From assembly GCA_947465645.1 (NCBI GenBank), contig CANIBQ010000081.1, forward strand, positions 1-21,950: DNA of 21,950 bases. The letters are read 5' to 3'. The stretch is from Acidobacteriota bacterium (lineage in GTDB: Bacteria; Acidobacteriota; Vicinamibacteria; Vicinamibacterales; UBA2999). Positions 1-8,476 of this stretch are shown here, one piece after another (position 1 is the stretch's first letter; the number at the start of each line of letters is the position of its first letter). The translations under genes were made by a program, and so were the position numbers. A model generated the notes under the pieces. The model saw only the letters and a list, made by a program, of their open reading frames with translations. It ran no database searches and was not told the origin of the DNA.

Positions 1-858
1 ACGGTCGCGAGCAGCTCGCTGGTGTCGGCGTACGGCATCTGGCGGCTGACGCGTCCCGACTCGGTGATTCACTTCGAGCCGGGGATGCATCGCGGCCCCG
101 ACTTCACGGTAATCCGCTCCCTGTTCAAGTTCGGACTGCCGACCGGCGTGCAGGGGATTGCCATGAACGTCGGGGGTGTATTCCTGCTCCGGTTCATCGG
201 CGGGCTCGAACACAGCGCCGCGGCCCAGGCGGCATTTACCGTTGGCTACACCGAGTTGTTCTCGCTCATCACGTGGACGTCGGTCGGCCTGATGGGCGCC
301 GCCGCGACAATCGCGGGACAGAACCTCGGTGCCCGTAAGCCCGAGAGAGCGATCGAAGGCGTGCACGTGGCCGCGAAGATTGGACTGGGAGTGGCGGCGG
401 GCATCGGCGCGTTGTTCATGCTCATTCCAGACCAACTGCTGGCGCTCTTCGGCATGACCGATCCGCTCGTCCTTGAGCTTGGACGGCAGTTGCTTCGCTT
501 CCTCAGCATCTCCGGCCTGTTCATCACCGTGGCACTGTCCTACACAGGCGCGCTGCAGGGCACCGGCGACACGCGCAGTCCGTTGTACATCTCGGTGGTC
601 TCGCAGATCGTCGTGCCGTTGGGGCTGTGCGCCATCCTCGACGCGACGCACGGCCTGCGGGCGACGGACATCTGGACGGCGATCCTCATCGGCCACATGA
701 CGCGGTGCACCCTGAGCGTCCTTCGGTTCCGCCAGCAGAAGTGGCGCGGCATCGCCGTGGACATCGGACCTTCGCGGCCGCCGCTCGCCACCGCTGAGTG
801 CGAGGTCGGCGCCGAGCCGCACATCCCGGTGCGCGAGCCGGCGAATCCCCAGGCTTAG
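1..858 (+). CDS. MATE-family multidrug/toxin efflux transporter, C-terminal part (5' end outside window)
   Basis: The reading frame is open from the first base, so the gene starts upstream; the GTG at 22 is only an internal codon. About 285 residues are visible. They show alternating hydrophobic helices typical of the C-terminal bundle of MATE (DinF/NorM-type) antiporters, including a segment near codons 90-115 with GLMGAAATIAGQNLGA, the Q-N-x-G-A motif of MATE proteins, and the ALQGTGDTRSPL motif near codon 185, also characteristic. MATE proteins sit in the inner membrane and export cationic drugs or metabolites using Na+ or H+ gradients. The last ~40 residues form a polar proline-rich cytoplasmic tail without recognisable domain. 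The substrate cannot be told. It is followed after 15 bp by pruA on the same strand. Confidence 0.9.
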   Translation, partial: TVASSSLVSAYGIWRLTRPDSVIHFEPGMHRGPDFTVIRSLFKFGLPTGVQGIAMNVGGVFLLRFIGGLEHSAAAQAAFTVGYTELFSLITWTSVGLMGAAATIAGQNLGARKPERAIEGVHVAAKIGLGVAAGIGALFMLIPDQLLALFGMTDPLVLELGRQLLRFLSISGLFITVALSYTGALQGTGDTRSPLYISVVSQIVVPLGLCAILDATHGLRATDIWTAILIGHMTRCTLSVLRFRQQKWRGIAVDIGPSRPPLATAECEVGAEPHIPVREPANPQA

Positions 859-861
859 TCG

Positions 862-867
862 TACAAT
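862..867 (+). promoter_or_regulatory. Candidate -10 box (TACAAT) of a leaderless pruA transcript
   Basis: TACAAT matches the sigma-70 -10 consensus at five of six positions and ends 6 nt before the GTG start of pruA at 874, so transcription would begin at or next to the start codon. There is no Shine-Dalgarno-like sequence before that GTG. No good -35 box is seen 16-18 bp upstream. A leaderless transcript is inferred from spacing only. Confidence 0.4.
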
Positions 868-873
868 CGGCGG

Positions 874-2499
874 GTGTTAGCAGGACACCCGCGCGTACCA
901 CCCCCGGTCAACGACCCCAATCTCACATATCTTCCGGGGTCGCCAGAGCGCAAGGCGCTCAAGGCGCGCCTTGCGGCGATGGCGTCCGAGAAGATCGACA
1001 TTCCGATCATCATCGGCGGCAGGGAGATCCGCACGGGCCACCTTCGCCAGGCGGTGATGCCGCACGACCACCGGCACGTGCTGGCGGACTGGCATGTCGC
1101 GGAACCGGGTCACGTGCGCGAGGCGATCGCCGCCGCCGCGGAAGCACAGAAGGAATGGGGAAGCTGGCCGCTCGAAGACCGCGCCGCGGTGTTCCTTCGG
1201 GCGGCGGAGCTGCTGACGACGAGCTGGCGAGCGACGCTGAACGCCGCGACGATGCTCGGACAGTCGAAGACGGCGTTCCAGGCGGACATCGACGCCGCGT
1301 CCGAGACGATCGATTTCTGGCGCTTCAACCCGCACTTCGCACAGGAGCTCTACGACGAGCAGCCGCTCAGCACGCGTGCGGCATGGAACCAGGTGGAGTA
1401 CCGGCCGCTCGAGGGATTCGTCTACGCCGTCACGCCCTTCAACTTCACCTCGATCGCAGGCAACCTTCCTACCGCGCCGGCGCTGATGGGCAACACCGTC
1501 GTCTGGAAGCCCGCCTCGAGCGCGATGCTCAGCGGGTACTACATCATGCGGCTGCTCGAAGCAGCCGGGTTGCCGCCCGGCGTGATCAACTTCGTGCCGG
1601 GCGATGCGGTGGAGACGACGAACATCCTGCTCGACTCGCCAGATCTCGCGGGGATCCACTTCACCGGCAGCACGCCGGTCTTTCACAGCATGTGGAAGAA
1701 AGTCGGCGACAACCTCGACCGGTACAGAAGCTATCCGCGTCTGGTTGGCGAAACCGGCGGCAAGGACTTCATCGTCGCGCACCCGTCCGCGGATGTGCAG
1801 GAGCTCGCGGTCGCAATCGCCCGCGGCGGCTTCGAGTTCCAGGGACAGAAGTGCTCCGCCGCGAGCCGCGTGTACGTACCGCAGTCGCTCTGGCCAGAGG
1901 TCCGCGACCGCGTCGTGAGCATGATGCGCGACATGAAGATGGGGGATCCTGCTGACTTCCGCACCTTCGTCGGCGCGGTGATCGACAAGAAGGCGTTCGA
2001 CAGGATCAGCGGCTACCTGGACGACGCGCGGCGGAATGCGACGATCGTCCAGGGCGGCGGGGTGAAGGGCGAGCGCGGGTATTTCGTCGAGCCGACCCTG
2101 GTCGAAACGACGGATCCCGGATACCGGCTGATGTGCGAGGAGATCTTCGGGCCGGTGGTCACGGCCCACGCGTATCCAGACCACACGTGGCCGCATCTGC
2201 TGGCGACGGTCGACCGCACGTCGCCCTACGCGTTGACCGGCGCCGTCTTTGCGCGCGATCGTGCCGCGATTCGCGAGGCGAGGCACGCGCTGCGCAACGC
2301 AGCCGGCAATTTCTATATCAACGACAAGCCGACCGGGGCCGTGGTCGGCCAGCAGCCATTCGGCGGCGCGAGGGCCTCGGGGACCAACGACAAGGCGGGC
2401 TCGAAGATGAACCTGCTCCGGTGGGTGAGCGCGCGGACGATCAAGGAAACGTTCGCGCCGCCGCGGGACTACAAGTACGGATACATGGTGGAAGAGTAG
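874..2499 (+). CDS. pruA: L-glutamate gamma-semialdehyde (1-pyrroline-5-carboxylate) dehydrogenase
   Basis: This 541-residue aldehyde dehydrogenase oxidises glutamate semialdehyde/P5C to glutamate with NAD+, the second step of proline catabolism. The whole ALDH fold is visible: TPFNFTSIAG (about 187-196), the cofactor-loop motif FTGST (263-267), the general base Glu293 in LVGETGGKDF, catalytic Cys327 in EFQGQKCSAA, and the C-terminal EEIFGPV and PFGGARASGTNDKAG segments. The N-terminal NDPNLTYLPGSPERKAL and overall length fit the stand-alone, ALDH4A1-like P5CDH type rather than a PutA fusion; no proline dehydrogenase gene is next to it. The GTG start at 874 keeps the conserved N-terminus. It probably has its own promoter, with the -10 box ending just before the start codon. 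Confidence 0.93.
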   Translation: MLAGHPRVPPPVNDPNLTYLPGSPERKALKARLAAMASEKIDIPIIIGGREIRTGHLRQAVMPHDHRHVLADWHVAEPGHVREAIAAAAEAQKEWGSWPLEDRAAVFLRAAELLTTSWRATLNAATMLGQSKTAFQADIDAASETIDFWRFNPHFAQELYDEQPLSTRAAWNQVEYRPLEGFVYAVTPFNFTSIAGNLPTAPALMGNTVVWKPASSAMLSGYYIMRLLEAAGLPPGVINFVPGDAVETTNILLDSPDLAGIHFTGSTPVFHSMWKKVGDNLDRYRSYPRLVGETGGKDFIVAHPSADVQELAVAIARGGFEFQGQKCSAASRVYVPQSLWPEVRDRVVSMMRDMKMGDPADFRTFVGAVIDKKAFDRISGYLDDARRNATIVQGGGVKGERGYFVEPTLVETTDPGYRLMCEEIFGPVVTAHAYPDHTWPHLLATVDRTSPYALTGAVFARDRAAIREARHALRNAAGNFYINDKPTGAVVGQQPFGGARASGTNDKAGSKMNLLRWVSARTIKETFAPPRDYKYGYMVEE

Positions 2500-2520
2500 G
2501 CGGACCTAACAAGGTCCGCC
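2499..2520. terminator. GC-rich stem-loop between convergent pruA and FKBP genes
   Basis: A perfect 9-bp stem (arms GGCGGACCT and AGGTCCGCC) with an AACA loop begins at the last base of the pruA stop and lies 8 bp before the FKBP stop on the other strand. It could end transcription from both sides. Neither strand has a T-run after it, so it may equally be a dispersed palindromic repeat or an mRNA 3'-end stabiliser. Confidence 0.5.
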
Positions 2521-2527
2521 CCAACCT

Positions 2528-3367
2528 CTATCGTGTGATTTCGACGAGCTCGATGTCGAACACGAGCATGCCCTTGGGCGAGCCAGCCTCGCCCTTGTAC
2601 GCGAGGCTCTCCGGCACCCAGAAGCGGGTGCGTTCGCCCTCCACCATCATCGTCACGCCCTCGGTCCAGCCCCTGATGACCGAGTCGAGCGCGAGCGCGG
2701 CCGGCTGTCCGCGTGTGATCGAGCTGTCGAACATCTTGCCGTCGGTCGTCCAGCCCGTGTAGTGCACCGACACGCGGTCCCACGCCTGCGGCATGCGGAC
2801 GCCGATGCCCGGCTTCAGCACCTTGTACGCCAGGCCCGATGCCGTGCGCCTGGCGTCGGCCGGCGGCTCCTTGACGTCGGGCGGCGGAATGGCGGGCGCC
2901 TGCCGCACCTCGATGAGCTGAATGTCGAACACCACCATCCCCTTTGCGCGCCCGGCCTGGCCCGCGTAGGCGAGCTCCTGCGGCAGCCAGCACCGGCGCG
3001 TTTCGCCGGCGGTCATCAACTGGACGCACTCGCGCCAGCCGAGGAGCGACCGGTTGAGGGGAAACATCGACGGCCTTCCGCGTGTGAACGAGCTGTCGAC
3101 CATGTTTCCATCGGTGGTCCAGCCCGTGTAATGCACCGTCACGACGTCCGTCGGGCCCACGGTCCCGGTGCCCTCGCCTGGGGTGATGACCTTGGATGCG
3201 AGCCCGGACGGCCGCTTCTCCGCGTCGGCCGGCGGCGCGGCCACGTCGGGCGGGGCGGGGGGCACGGCGGTCTGGGCGATCACGGTCCGGCTGAAGCCGG
3301 ACACTACGTACGACATCGGAAGGACGATACCGATCAGAATCAACGCGTGGATTGAAATGCGGCGCAT
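2528..3367 (-). CDS. Exported tandem-domain FKBP-type peptidyl-prolyl isomerase
   Basis: The 279-residue protein starts with a signal-peptide-like segment (RR at 2-3, hydrophobic stretch about 8-22, AQ-TA near 31), followed by a Pro/Ala linker and two FKBP domains: residues about 52-154 (VHYTGWTTDGNMVDSS, GWRECVQLM, GMVVFDIQLIEV) and 176-278 (VHYTGWTTDGKMFDSS, GWTEGVTMM, GMLVFDIELVEI). FKBPs catalyse cis-trans isomerisation of prolyl bonds; a two-domain exported form suggests an envelope foldase. Both domains keep the YTGW..DG..FDSS-like pocket, with V in place of F in the first (MVDSS), so that domain may be a weaker isomerase. The start overlaps the sucB stop (TGATG), indicating translational coupling. 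Residues 22-27 are encoded by a palindromic repeat inside the signal-peptide region. Confidence 0.9.
   Translation of the reverse strand: MRRISIHALILIGIVLPMSYVVSGFSRTVIAQTAVPPAPPDVAAPPADAEKRPSGLASKVITPGEGTGTVGPTDVVTVHYTGWTTDGNMVDSSFTRGRPSMFPLNRSLLGWRECVQLMTAGETRRCWLPQELAYAGQAGRAKGMVVFDIQLIEVRQAPAIPPPDVKEPPADARRTASGLAYKVLKPGIGVRMPQAWDRVSVHYTGWTTDGKMFDSSITRGQPAALALDSVIRGWTEGVTMMVEGERTRFWVPESLAYKGEAGSPKGMLVFDIELVEITR
3285..3302. repeat. Palindromic REP-like element inside the FKBP signal-peptide coding region
   Basis: An 8-bp perfect stem, GTCCGGCT and AGCCGGAC, separated by GA. It encodes residues 22-27 of the FKBP precursor (SGFSR region), at the end of the hydrophobic segment. A related 20-bp palindrome is at 15889-15908, so the motif occurs twice in the window. 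From memory such palindromes are frequent in Acidobacteriota genomes; this was not checked. Confidence 0.6.
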
Positions 3368-4569
3368 CAGCTCTCCAGCATGAGATAGCCAGGGTCCTCG
3401 ATGTAGTTCTTTACCTTCACCAAAAACTGTACAGCCTCTCGGCCGTCCACGATTCGGTGATCGTACGTCAGTGCCAGATACATCATCGGCCTGATCACCA
3501 CCTGGCCGTCGAGCGGAACCGCCCGGTCCTGGATCTTGTGAAGCCCGAGAATCCCGACCTGCGGCGAATTGAGAATCGGCGTGCTGAGGAGCGACCCGAA
3601 CACGCCACCGTTGGTGATCGTGAACGTGCCGCCCTTCAGGTCTTCGAGGGTCAACGTCCCGTCGGCCGCTCGCTTGGCGAAATCGCGGATCGCGAGCTCG
3701 ATCTGCGCGAACGACATCCGGTCGGTGTCGCGAAGCACCGGAACGACGAGACCGCCTTCAGCTCCCACCGCCACTCCGATGTCGAAGTAGCGCTTCAGAA
3801 CAATTTCTTCGCCCTGAATCTCCGCGTTGAGCTGCGGAAAGTCGCGCAGCGCCGCCACGGTGGCCTTGACGAAGAACGACGAGATGCCGAGGCCGACGCC
3901 GTACTGTTTCTGGAACGCTTCTTTGTGGCGTCCGCGGAGGCCCATGACCGCAGTCATATCGACCTCGTTGAACGTCGTCAGCATCGCCGCGGTACGCTGC
4001 GCCTCGACGAGCCGCCGCGCGATCGTCAGCCTGCGCTTGGACATCCGGACGCGGTCTTCGGTGCGATCCCCCGCTCCGCGCGTCGGTGCTGCGACCGGCG
4101 CTTTCGCGGTCGGTGGAACTCTCGCTTCGCTTGTCGGTGCGACCTTGCCGTCGCGTGTCGGTGCCATCGCGCCCTGGACGTCCTGCTTTGTGACTCGGCC
4201 GGCTGAGCCTGATCCCTGGATCTCGCCGAGGTTCACGTCGTGATCTCTGGCCATCCGGCGTGCGGTTGGCGTGGCGCGAGGCTGGTCGGCCGCTCGTGGC
4301 GCTTCAGCCTTCGGCTCAGGAGGCGGGGCGGCAGCGCCGTCCTCGACCACGGCCAGGAGGTCGCCGACTTTGACGTCCTCGCCTTCCTTGCGCTTGATGC
4401 TCGTGAGGACGCCTCCATGGTCGGCGCCGACCTCGAGGTCGATCTTCTCCGTTTCGAGCTCGACGACGGGCTCTCCGGTCTCGACGCGGTCGCCTTCCTT
4501 TTTCAGCCATCGCGCGACGCGCGCTTCGACCACCGACTCACCGAGCTGCGGGACAACGATGTTCGACAT
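3367..4569 (-). CDS. sucB: Dihydrolipoyllysine succinyltransferase, E2 of 2-oxoglutarate dehydrogenase
   Basis: The 400-residue E2 transfers the succinyl group from E1 to CoA via a lipoyl arm. Domains in order: one lipoyl domain (1-76) with lipoyl Lys42 in [11 protein letters not shown], a Pro/Ala linker, a peripheral subunit-binding domain (about 97-132, [31 protein letters not shown]), a second linker with APTR/PPT repeats, and the catalytic domain from about 170 with the active-site DHRIVDG (His371, Asp375). NEVDMTAV near 201 supports the succinyl- rather than acetyltransferase type. It follows sucA on the same strand after 111 bp. E3 (lpd) is not in the window. No strong ribosome binding site is visible; GGGAAAG lies about 16 nt before the ATG. 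Confidence 0.95.
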   Translation of the reverse strand: MSNIVVPQLGESVVEARVARWLKKEGDRVETGEPVVELETEKIDLEVGADHGGVLTSIKRKEGEDVKVGDLLAVVEDGAAAPPPEPKAEAPRAADQPRATPTARRMARDHDVNLGEIQGSGSAGRVTKQDVQGAMAPTRDGKVAPTSEARVPPTAKAPVAAPTRGAGDRTEDRVRMSKRRLTIARRLVEAQRTAAMLTTFNEVDMTAVMGLRGRHKEAFQKQYGVGLGISSFFVKATVAALRDFPQLNAEIQGEEIVLKRYFDIGVAVGAEGGLVVPVLRDTDRMSFAQIELAIRDFAKRAADGTLTLEDLKGGTFTITNGGVFGSLLSTPILNSPQVGILGLHKIQDRAVPLDGQVVIRPMMYLALTYDHRIVDGREAVQFLVKVKNYIEDPGYLMLES

Positions 4570-4600
4570 GGTTAATGGTTATGTCTTTCCCAAATCACTG

Positions 4601-4625
4601 CCGGCCGCTCCGTTGTCGCGGCCGG
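4601..4625. other. Stem-loop in the sucA-sucB intergenic region
   Basis: Perfect 8-bp stem (CCGGCCGC and GCGGCCGG) with a 9-nt loop, within the 111-bp sucA-sucB gap. No T-run follows on the minus strand, so full termination is unlikely. It could tune the E1:E2 ratio through partial termination or mRNA processing; that role is a guess. Confidence 0.4.
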
Positions 4626-4680
4626 AAGATCGTGGTCGATGGCTCGTTGTGCGTCGTGCTCCATCAGTTGAGGCATGCCA

Positions 4681-7488
4681 CTAAGTCACGTTACGGACTG
4701 TCTTGGACAGGACCATCGACGGCTCGGAGGCCGCGTGATTGAGATCGAAGGCCTGCTCGACGAGCGCCTTCTGATTGAGCTGGTGCCACGCGGCCGAGCC
4801 CTCCGACGGGCTCGAGCTGCGCGCGCGGCCGACGTAGCGCAGCGGGCATCGCCCGGCGATCAGCTCCTCGAGCAGCGGCCGCGCAAACTCCCAGGCGCCC
4901 ATGTTCTCCGGCTCTTCCTGCAGCCATACGACGTCCCGGAGGTGTGGATAGCCGGCCAGCACATCCCGAAGAGCCGCATCAGGAAACGGATAGAGCTGTT
5001 CAACACGGCATATCGCAACGTCGCCGGCGTCGGCACGCCGCTGCGAGGTGATCAGGTCCACAAAGACCTTGCCGCTGCACAGCACGACACGTGCGATGGC
5101 GCTGGCACGGGCGCGAGCCTCGTTGTCGTCTATCACGGGGTTGAAACGTCCTTCGGCCAGCTCCATCGGCATCGAAGCGACCGCGGGATGACGCAGCAGG
5201 CTCTTGGGCGTGAGGATGAAGAGCGGCAACGGATCCGACTCGAGCAGCGCCGCCTGACGCCGCAGCACGTGGAAGTACTGTGCCGCCGTCGTGCAGTTCA
5301 CCAGCCGCAGGTTGATGTCGGCCGCCGCCTGCAGGATCCGCTCGGGCCTCGCGCTCGAGTGCTCGGGCCCCTGGCCTTCGTAGCCATGCGGCAGCAGGAA
5401 CACGAGCGATGGCTTCAGTCCCCATTTGGCGCGCGCGGAGGTCACGAACTGGTCGAGGATGATCTGCGCGCCGTTGAAGAAGTCGCCGTACTGCGCCTCC
5501 CACAGCACCAGACACCCAGGCTCCTGCACGTTGAAGCCGAACTCGAATCCGATGGTCGCGTTCTCAGCCAGCGGGCTGTTGTGAATCTCGAAGGCCGCCG
5601 TCGCCTGCGGAAACTCCTGCAACGGGACCAACTGCTTGCCGGTGCTGACGTCGTGGAAGACCGCGTGCCGATGGCTGAAGGTGCCGCGCTCCACGTCCTC
5701 GCCCGTCAGGCGTACCGGCGTTCCGTCAGCCAGAATCGTGGCCAATGCCAGCTCCTCGGCGGTGGCCCAGTCGATAGTGCGCTCTTCGGGTGTGACGAGG
5801 GCGCTTCGCCGCTTCTCGCGGCCGCGCTCCAGCTTCTTGTGAAACGTGAATCCGTCCGGGCGTCCGAGCAGCGCGTCGTTGATCTCGCGCAGACGCTCGA
5901 GCGCGACGCCGGTCTCTACACGCGCGGCCATGCCGGCAGGTACCGGTTCGGGCAGCGGCGCGACGAAGTCTTCTTCCGGCTTGAGCGATTCGAGGGCCTG
6001 CTCGAGCACGGCGAAGTGCCTTTTCATGAGCTCTTCTGCGCGGCTCTCGGGAATGTTGCCCGCCTTTGCCTGCGTCCGCGCGAACTGTGCCCGAACGGTC
6101 GGGTGAGTCGCCACCTTCTTGTAGATCAGCGGCTGCGTGAACGCCGGCTCGTCGCCTTCGTTGTGGCCGTAGCGCCGGTAGCCGACGACGTCGATCAGGA
6201 AGTCGAGGCGGAAGCGCGCCCGGTATTCCCATGCGAGCCGCGCGGCCTCGAGGCATGCAACCGGGTCGTCCGCGTTCACGTGGACGATGGGGATCTTGAA
6301 CCCGCGCGCCAGCCCGCTGGCGTAGCTCGTGCTGTACGACTCGGCCGGCGTGGCGGTGAATCCCAGTTGGTTGTTGGCGATGATGTGCACAGTGCCGCCG
6401 GTCTCGTACCCGGAAAGCCTCGAGAGATTGAGCGTCTCGGCCACGATTCCCTGGCCGGGGAATGCGGCATCGCCGTGCATGAGAATCGGGAGCGTGACGC
6501 CGCCGTCGAATTCCGGCGCCCCCGGCCGTTCGAAATGTGTGCCGGCCGCGCGAGCCATCCCCTCGACGACGGGATTTACCGCCTCGAGATGGCTGGGGTT
6601 CGGAGCCAGCGTCACGAACATCTGCCCGCGCGGCGCGGCGGTGCGCGCGCCCGAGTGATACTTCACGTCGCCCATCCAGCCCAGATCCATCCGGAGGGTG
6701 TGGGCGTTCACCGGATCCTTGAACTCGGCCAGGATCTGCGAGTACGGCTTGTCGAGGATGTGCGCCAGCACGTTGAGGCGGCCGCGGTGTGCCATGCCGA
6801 GCAGCGTCTGCCGCACGCCCTGTTCGGCGGCGCCGCAGATGATCTCGTCGAGCACCGGCACGAGCATGTCGAGCCCTTCGACCGAGAAGCGCGTCTTGCC
6901 CGGAAAGATCCGGTGGAGGAACTGTTCGAAGACCTCAACCTGTGTGAGGCGATCGAGCAGCGCCTCGGCGCTCGGCGGGTCCATCAGGGGAAGATAGCGG
7001 CCCGACTCGGCTGCGTGGCGCAGCCAGGCGCGCTCTTCAGGAACGAACACCTGCGCGAAATCGAATCCGGTGGTCGAGCAGTAGACGCGCCGCAGCTTCT
7101 CGATTGCCTCGAAGGCGTTCGCCGACGTCTCCGCGACCGGGCCGCCGACGAGCGAGGCTGGAAGCCGCCGCAGATCGTCGGCGGTGATGCCGTGGGCCTC
7201 GGGCAGGAGCGACGGATCGCCGATGGGCGCGGAGCCAAGCGGATCGAGCTGCGCGGCGAGGTGCCCGTAACGGCGGATACACTCTGTGAGGTTGGCCGCG
7301 CCGACGATCTTCTGTACGCCGACCGCGGGCGCCTGCGCGGCAGGCCCTGGAGCGTCGGGCTCGATCGGGGTCCATGCCTCGAAGATCTTTCTCGTGGCAG
7401 GATCGACCGAGTCTGGATTATGCCGGTAGCGCTCGTACAGCTCGAACACGTACCCGGCATTTACTCCCGGGAACTGCTCCAGGTTCAT
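4681..7488 (-). CDS. sucA: 2-oxoglutarate dehydrogenase E1 component (thiamine diphosphate dependent)
   Basis: The 935-residue E1 decarboxylates 2-oxoglutarate and passes the succinyl group to SucB in the TCA cycle. The N-terminus NAGYVFELYERYRHNPDSVD is the typical E1o start. GMAHRGRLNVLAH (about 231-243), GDVKYHSG (273-280) and the ThDP/Mg motif from GDAAFPGQG (339) to ANNQLGF (371-377) are all present. The C-terminal half carries the transketolase-like pyrimidine-binding domain (RHAVFHDVSTGKQLVPLQ, ENATIGFEFGFN) and the conserved WLQEEPENMGAW. Length fits a plain SucA without the extra acyltransferase domain of actinobacterial Kgd. It starts 47 bp from the divergent HAD gene; AGAAAGG lies 2 nt before the ATG. 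Confidence 0.96.
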   Translation of the reverse strand: MNLEQFPGVNAGYVFELYERYRHNPDSVDPATRKIFEAWTPIEPDAPGPAAQAPAVGVQKIVGAANLTECIRRYGHLAAQLDPLGSAPIGDPSLLPEAHGITADDLRRLPASLVGGPVAETSANAFEAIEKLRRVYCSTTGFDFAQVFVPEERAWLRHAAESGRYLPLMDPPSAEALLDRLTQVEVFEQFLHRIFPGKTRFSVEGLDMLVPVLDEIICGAAEQGVRQTLLGMAHRGRLNVLAHILDKPYSQILAEFKDPVNAHTLRMDLGWMGDVKYHSGARTAAPRGQMFVTLAPNPSHLEAVNPVVEGMARAAGTHFERPGAPEFDGGVTLPILMHGDAAFPGQGIVAETLNLSRLSGYETGGTVHIIANNQLGFTATPAESYSTSYASGLARGFKIPIVHVNADDPVACLEAARLAWEYRARFRLDFLIDVVGYRRYGHNEGDEPAFTQPLIYKKVATHPTVRAQFARTQAKAGNIPESRAEELMKRHFAVLEQALESLKPEEDFVAPLPEPVPAGMAARVETGVALERLREINDALLGRPDGFTFHKKLERGREKRRSALVTPEERTIDWATAEELALATILADGTPVRLTGEDVERGTFSHRHAVFHDVSTGKQLVPLQEFPQATAAFEIHNSPLAENATIGFEFGFNVQEPGCLVLWEAQYGDFFNGAQIILDQFVTSARAKWGLKPSLVFLLPHGYEGQGPEHSSARPERILQAAADINLRLVNCTTAAQYFHVLRRQAALLESDPLPLFILTPKSLLRHPAVASMPMELAEGRFNPVIDDNEARARASAIARVVLCSGKVFVDLITSQRRADAGDVAICRVEQLYPFPDAALRDVLAGYPHLRDVVWLQEEPENMGAWEFARPLLEELIAGRCPLRYVGRARSSSPSEGSAAWHQLNQKALVEQAFDLNHAASEPSMVLSKTVRNVT

Positions 7489-7535
7489 AACCTTTCTATC
7501 CTACCCTACCGCATGCAGCGAACAGGCCCACCCGC
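7489..7535. promoter_or_regulatory. Short divergent intergenic region between sucA and HAD phosphatase
   Basis: Only 47 bp separate the two start codons, so promoters of both genes must be packed here or reach into coding sequence. On the minus strand, TAGGAT followed by AGAAAGG gives a weak -10-like box and the sucA ribosome binding site. No convincing -35 box is seen for either gene. Confidence 0.3.
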
Positions 7536-8369
7536 ATGATCCGTTTGATCGGCATCGACGTCGACGGGACGCTGCTCGACAGTCACGGGGGCATGCCGCC
7601 GGCCAACCGTGACGCGATTCACGAGGCGGTCGCCGCGGGGATCCACGTGGCGCTGGTCACCGGACGCAGCTATCCCTTCGCTCGTCCGGTCGCCGAGTCT
7701 CTTCCATCCACCATCACGCTCATCGTCAGCAGCGGGGCCGTGGAGCGCGCGATGGACGGATCCACGCTCGCGCGGCGCCTGCTCGACCGTGATGTCGCTC
7801 GGGCGGTGCTGCACACGACACAACCGTATCGGGACGCGGCCGCGCTGATCTTCGATCGCGACGTTGGCCGCCAGTTCGTGTACGAGTCGATGGACTGGGA
7901 ACACCCCGGGCGCAAGCACTACTGGTCGCGGAACCGGTCTCTGCTCGCGCACGCGTCGCCGCTCGAGGACGCGCTGAACGAGGATCCGATCCAGGTCATG
8001 TTCAACGGCGGCGTGAACGCGATGCGGATCCTGTCAGAGACCCTGCGCCGGCAGGCGGGAGACGAGTTCGCGGTGTCTCTCACTGAGTACGTGCACCGCG
8101 ATTTTTCGCTCGTCGACATCACCGCGCCCACGGCAACCAAGGGCCGGGCCCTCACCTGGCGCGCCGAGCAGATGGGCCTTGCACGCGACGAGGTCATGGC
8201 CGTCGGCGATAACTTCAACGATCTCGAAATGCTCGAATCCGCCGGCCTCCCCGTCGTCATGGGCAACGCGGTGCCGGAAATCAAGCAACGCGGTTGGCAC
8301 GTGACGGGACATCAGGACGAGGCAGGATTGGCGCAGGCGATCAGGCGATTTGCCTTGGCGCGCCCTTGA
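7536..8369 (+). CDS. Cof-type HAD-superfamily phosphatase
   Basis: The 277-residue protein has all four HAD motifs: DVDGT with nucleophile Asp8 and acid Asp10, motif II Thr42 in LVTGRS, motif III Lys202 in TATKGRALTW, and motif IV GDNFNDLEML (224-233) binding Mg2+. The spacing between motifs II and III leaves room for the C2 cap of the Cof/YidA subfamily. These cytoplasmic enzymes dephosphorylate sugar phosphates, FMN or similar small molecules; the substrate cannot be predicted. The gene stands alone on the plus strand between two minus-strand groups. Confidence 0.9.
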   Translation: MIRLIGIDVDGTLLDSHGGMPPANRDAIHEAVAAGIHVALVTGRSYPFARPVAESLPSTITLIVSSGAVERAMDGSTLARRLLDRDVARAVLHTTQPYRDAAALIFDRDVGRQFVYESMDWEHPGRKHYWSRNRSLLAHASPLEDALNEDPIQVMFNGGVNAMRILSETLRRQAGDEFAVSLTEYVHRDFSLVDITAPTATKGRALTWRAEQMGLARDEVMAVGDNFNDLEMLESAGLPVVMGNAVPEIKQRGWHVTGHQDEAGLAQAIRRFALARP

Positions 8370-8375
8370 TTCGAG

Positions 8376-8430
8376 GCGCCTCACACCCTTAATCGACACG
8401 CCTCCCACCCTTATTCTTGTTACGCCTCAC
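8376..8430. repeat. Short imperfect tandem repeat downstream of the HAD gene
   Basis: Three imperfect copies beginning GCCTC at 8378, 8400 and 8424 (GCCTCACACCCTTAATC, GCCTCCCACCCTTATTC, GCCTCACGCTCT), spaced 22-24 bp. They lie just outside the left arm of the inverted repeat framing the GxxExxY gene and could be remnants of the same element. No terminator-like hairpin was seen here. Confidence 0.5.
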
Positions 8431-8448
8431 GCTCTCCCACTCCCAAGG

Positions 8449-8476
8449 CACACCGAGGCACTGAGGCACCGAGACT
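8449..8476. repeat. Left arm of the 28-bp inverted repeat framing the GxxExxY gene
   Basis: This 28-bp sequence is the exact reverse complement of 8851-8878. It is built from three near-identical octamers, CACCGAGG/CACTGAGG/CACCGAGA. Its last base is the first base of the GxxExxY stop codon complement, so the element ends inside that stop codon. No obvious target-site duplication flanks the two arms. Confidence 0.85.

Noticed and set aside
877..2286. 469-codon minus-strand frame opposite pruA
   Set aside because: Arg/His-rich translation without domains, antisense to pruA; GC-bias artefact.
4675..7539. 954-codon open frame on the plus strand, opposite sucA
   Set aside because: It is fully antisense to a well-supported sucA gene and shows Arg-rich low-complexity translation typical of GC-rich shadow frames.
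8376..8430. CRISPR-like array
   Set aside because: Units are imperfect, 22-24 bp apart with almost no spacer, and there are only three.
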